Assembly (NCBI GenBank): GCA_030640865.1 | Contig: DAOWIP010000550.1 | Coordinates: 1-5,408 of the forward strand | From: Sedimentisphaerales bacterium | GTDB taxonomy: Bacteria > Planctomycetota > Phycisphaerae > Sedimentisphaerales > SM23-30 | Length of the DNA: 5,408 nt | Direction of reading: 5' to 3' | In this document: positions 4,675 through 5,408 of the stretch, piece by piece | How positions within the stretch are numbered: the stretch's first letter is position 1 | Layout of the letters: each line of letters opens with the position of its first letter | Notes under the pieces: generated by a model | What the model saw: the letters and a program-made list of their open reading frames with translations, nothing else | Database searches by the model: none | What the model was told of the DNA's origin: nothing | Position numbers and translations under genes: made by a program

Positions 4675-5408
4675 TCACAACTTAATCAGATTGACACCCC
4701 AGGTCAGCCCTGCCCCAAATGAGACCAGCACTACCAGATCGCCTTTTTTCAACGGTCCCTTGCGGATGGCTTCGTCCAGTGCTATAGCGATGGAAGCCGA
4801 CGATGTATTACCATACCTGTCGATGTTGACGTACATCTTTTCCTCGGGCAGTTTTAATCGTTTGACTACCGATTCGATAATCCGGGCGTTCATCTGGTGG
4901 GGAACGACCAGGGCGATGTCGTCATTACCAACACCACAACGATCGTAGCTTTCTTCGACCATTTCCACGATTCGTCGTACAGCCAACTGATAGGTTTCCC
5001 GGCCCATGATTTCTATATATGTTTTGTTGGGGTCATCCAGTTTTTCCCCTACCGGATTGCGGCTGCCATAGGCCTGGCAGTTAAGAGTTTGCCAATTGCG
5101 CCCATCGGCGTGCAGACTGCTGTAGAGCACGCCCCTGTCGCTGTTTTCCTCGGCCTCCAGCAGAACCACGCCGGCCCCGTCGCCGAACAGGATACAAGTG
5201 GTGCGGTCCTTGTAATTGGTGATGGTAGAGAGTGTCTCCGCTCCGAAAACCAGAGCGTTGTCATACATACCGTTTTCTATAAAAGAAGTAGCTACCGCGA
5301 TCCCATAAGTATATCCGCTGCAGGCAGCCGATAAATCGAACGCGCAACAACTATGGTTATTCAAACCATTCTGTATAAAGCAGGCCGTGGCTGGAAAAAC
5401 CATCTCCG
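4675..5408 (-). CDS. fabH: 3-oxoacyl-[ACP] synthase III (KAS III), FabH, 5' end outside window
   Basis: Starts fatty acid synthesis by condensing acetyl-CoA with malonyl-ACP. The window holds about 243 residues up to the TGA at 4675-4677. The frame stays open to the window edge, and the ATG at 5401-5403 is internal, with roughly 80 residues missing. Counting from that internal Met, the catalytic Cys28 is in DLSAACSGYTYG (E. coli Cys112), His169 is in VPHQMNARII (His244) and Asn199 in YGNTSSAS (Asn274), so the Cys-His-Asn triad of KAS III is complete. ILFGDGAGVVLLEA (71-84) and the C-terminal VSFGAGLTWGVNLIKL are typical, showing the true C-terminus is intact even though a foreign-looking segment begins directly after the stop. 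The His-Asn pair separates KAS III from FabF-type enzymes with two histidines. It is 850 bases from fabD, unlike the close spacing of fabD and fabG. Confidence 0.95.
   Translation of the reverse strand, partial: EMVFPATACFIQNGLNNHSCCAFDLSAACSGYTYGIAVATSFIENGMYDNALVFGAETLSTITNYKDRTTCILFGDGAGVVLLEAEENSDRGVLYSSLHADGRNWQTLNCQAYGSRNPVGEKLDDPNKTYIEIMGRETYQLAVRRIVEMVEESYDRCGVGNDDIALVVPHQMNARIIESVVKRLKLPEEKMYVNIDRYGNTSSASIAIALDEAIRKGPLKKGDLVVLVSFGAGLTWGVNLIKL

Noticed and set aside
4897..5334. Plus-strand open frame of 145 codons opposite fabH
   Set aside because: Antisense to residues that include the FabH catalytic histidine and other conserved motifs; no own features.
1..5408. CRISPR array, insertion sequence ends or riboswitch
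   Set aside because: No regularly spaced direct repeats, no transposase and no terminal inverted repeats were found, and no leader resembles a riboswitch class that I recognise.

Overview
The window is a bacterial chromosome segment with all recognisable genes on the minus strand. It carries the type II fatty acid synthesis cluster in transcription order fabH (5' end outside the window), fabD, fabG, acpP, fabF, then a tRNA-Leu(GAG) gene. The fab genes have roughly 50-60% G+C where counted. FabF and FabD sequence style (RGPDRVSPF in FabF, GLSLGE in FabD) reminds me of Planctomycetes, perhaps Phycisphaerae, but this is recollection, not a search result.

Layout from right to left (direction of transcription): 5408-4675 is the C-terminal three quarters of FabH. 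4674-3825 is an interruption of the fab cluster. It holds a truncated DNA methyltransferase remnant (4671-4528, too short to be an intact gene), an AT-rich gap with a 12-bp palindrome, and a two-gene toxin-antitoxin-like pair (DUF4258-like protein and a YgiT/MqsA-type zinc-finger protein) overlapping by 4 bases. I counted 34% G+C over 4441-4680, far below the fab genes, which supports an acquired origin. fabD (3824-2871), fabG (2844-2098), acpP (1937-1668 after correcting its start) and fabF (1550-312) follow. A good sigma70-like promoter lies between fabG and acpP, and a terminator-like hairpin between acpP and fabF. The tRNA-Leu follows fabF by 23 bases, and 1-204 holds no gene that I can support, only a strong C/G hairpin next to a run of ten C.

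Functionally, FabD loads malonyl onto ACP, FabH starts the chain by condensing acetyl-CoA with malonyl-ACP, FabF elongates, and FabG makes the first reduction, all on the ACP made by acpP. All catalytic residues that can be checked are present. The internal promoter and the hairpin suggest that acpP is expressed more strongly than its neighbours, as expected for an abundant carrier protein. The point most worth a second look is the methyltransferase remnant plus toxin-antitoxin-like pair lodged between two essential fab genes. I found no sign of a wholly new system.
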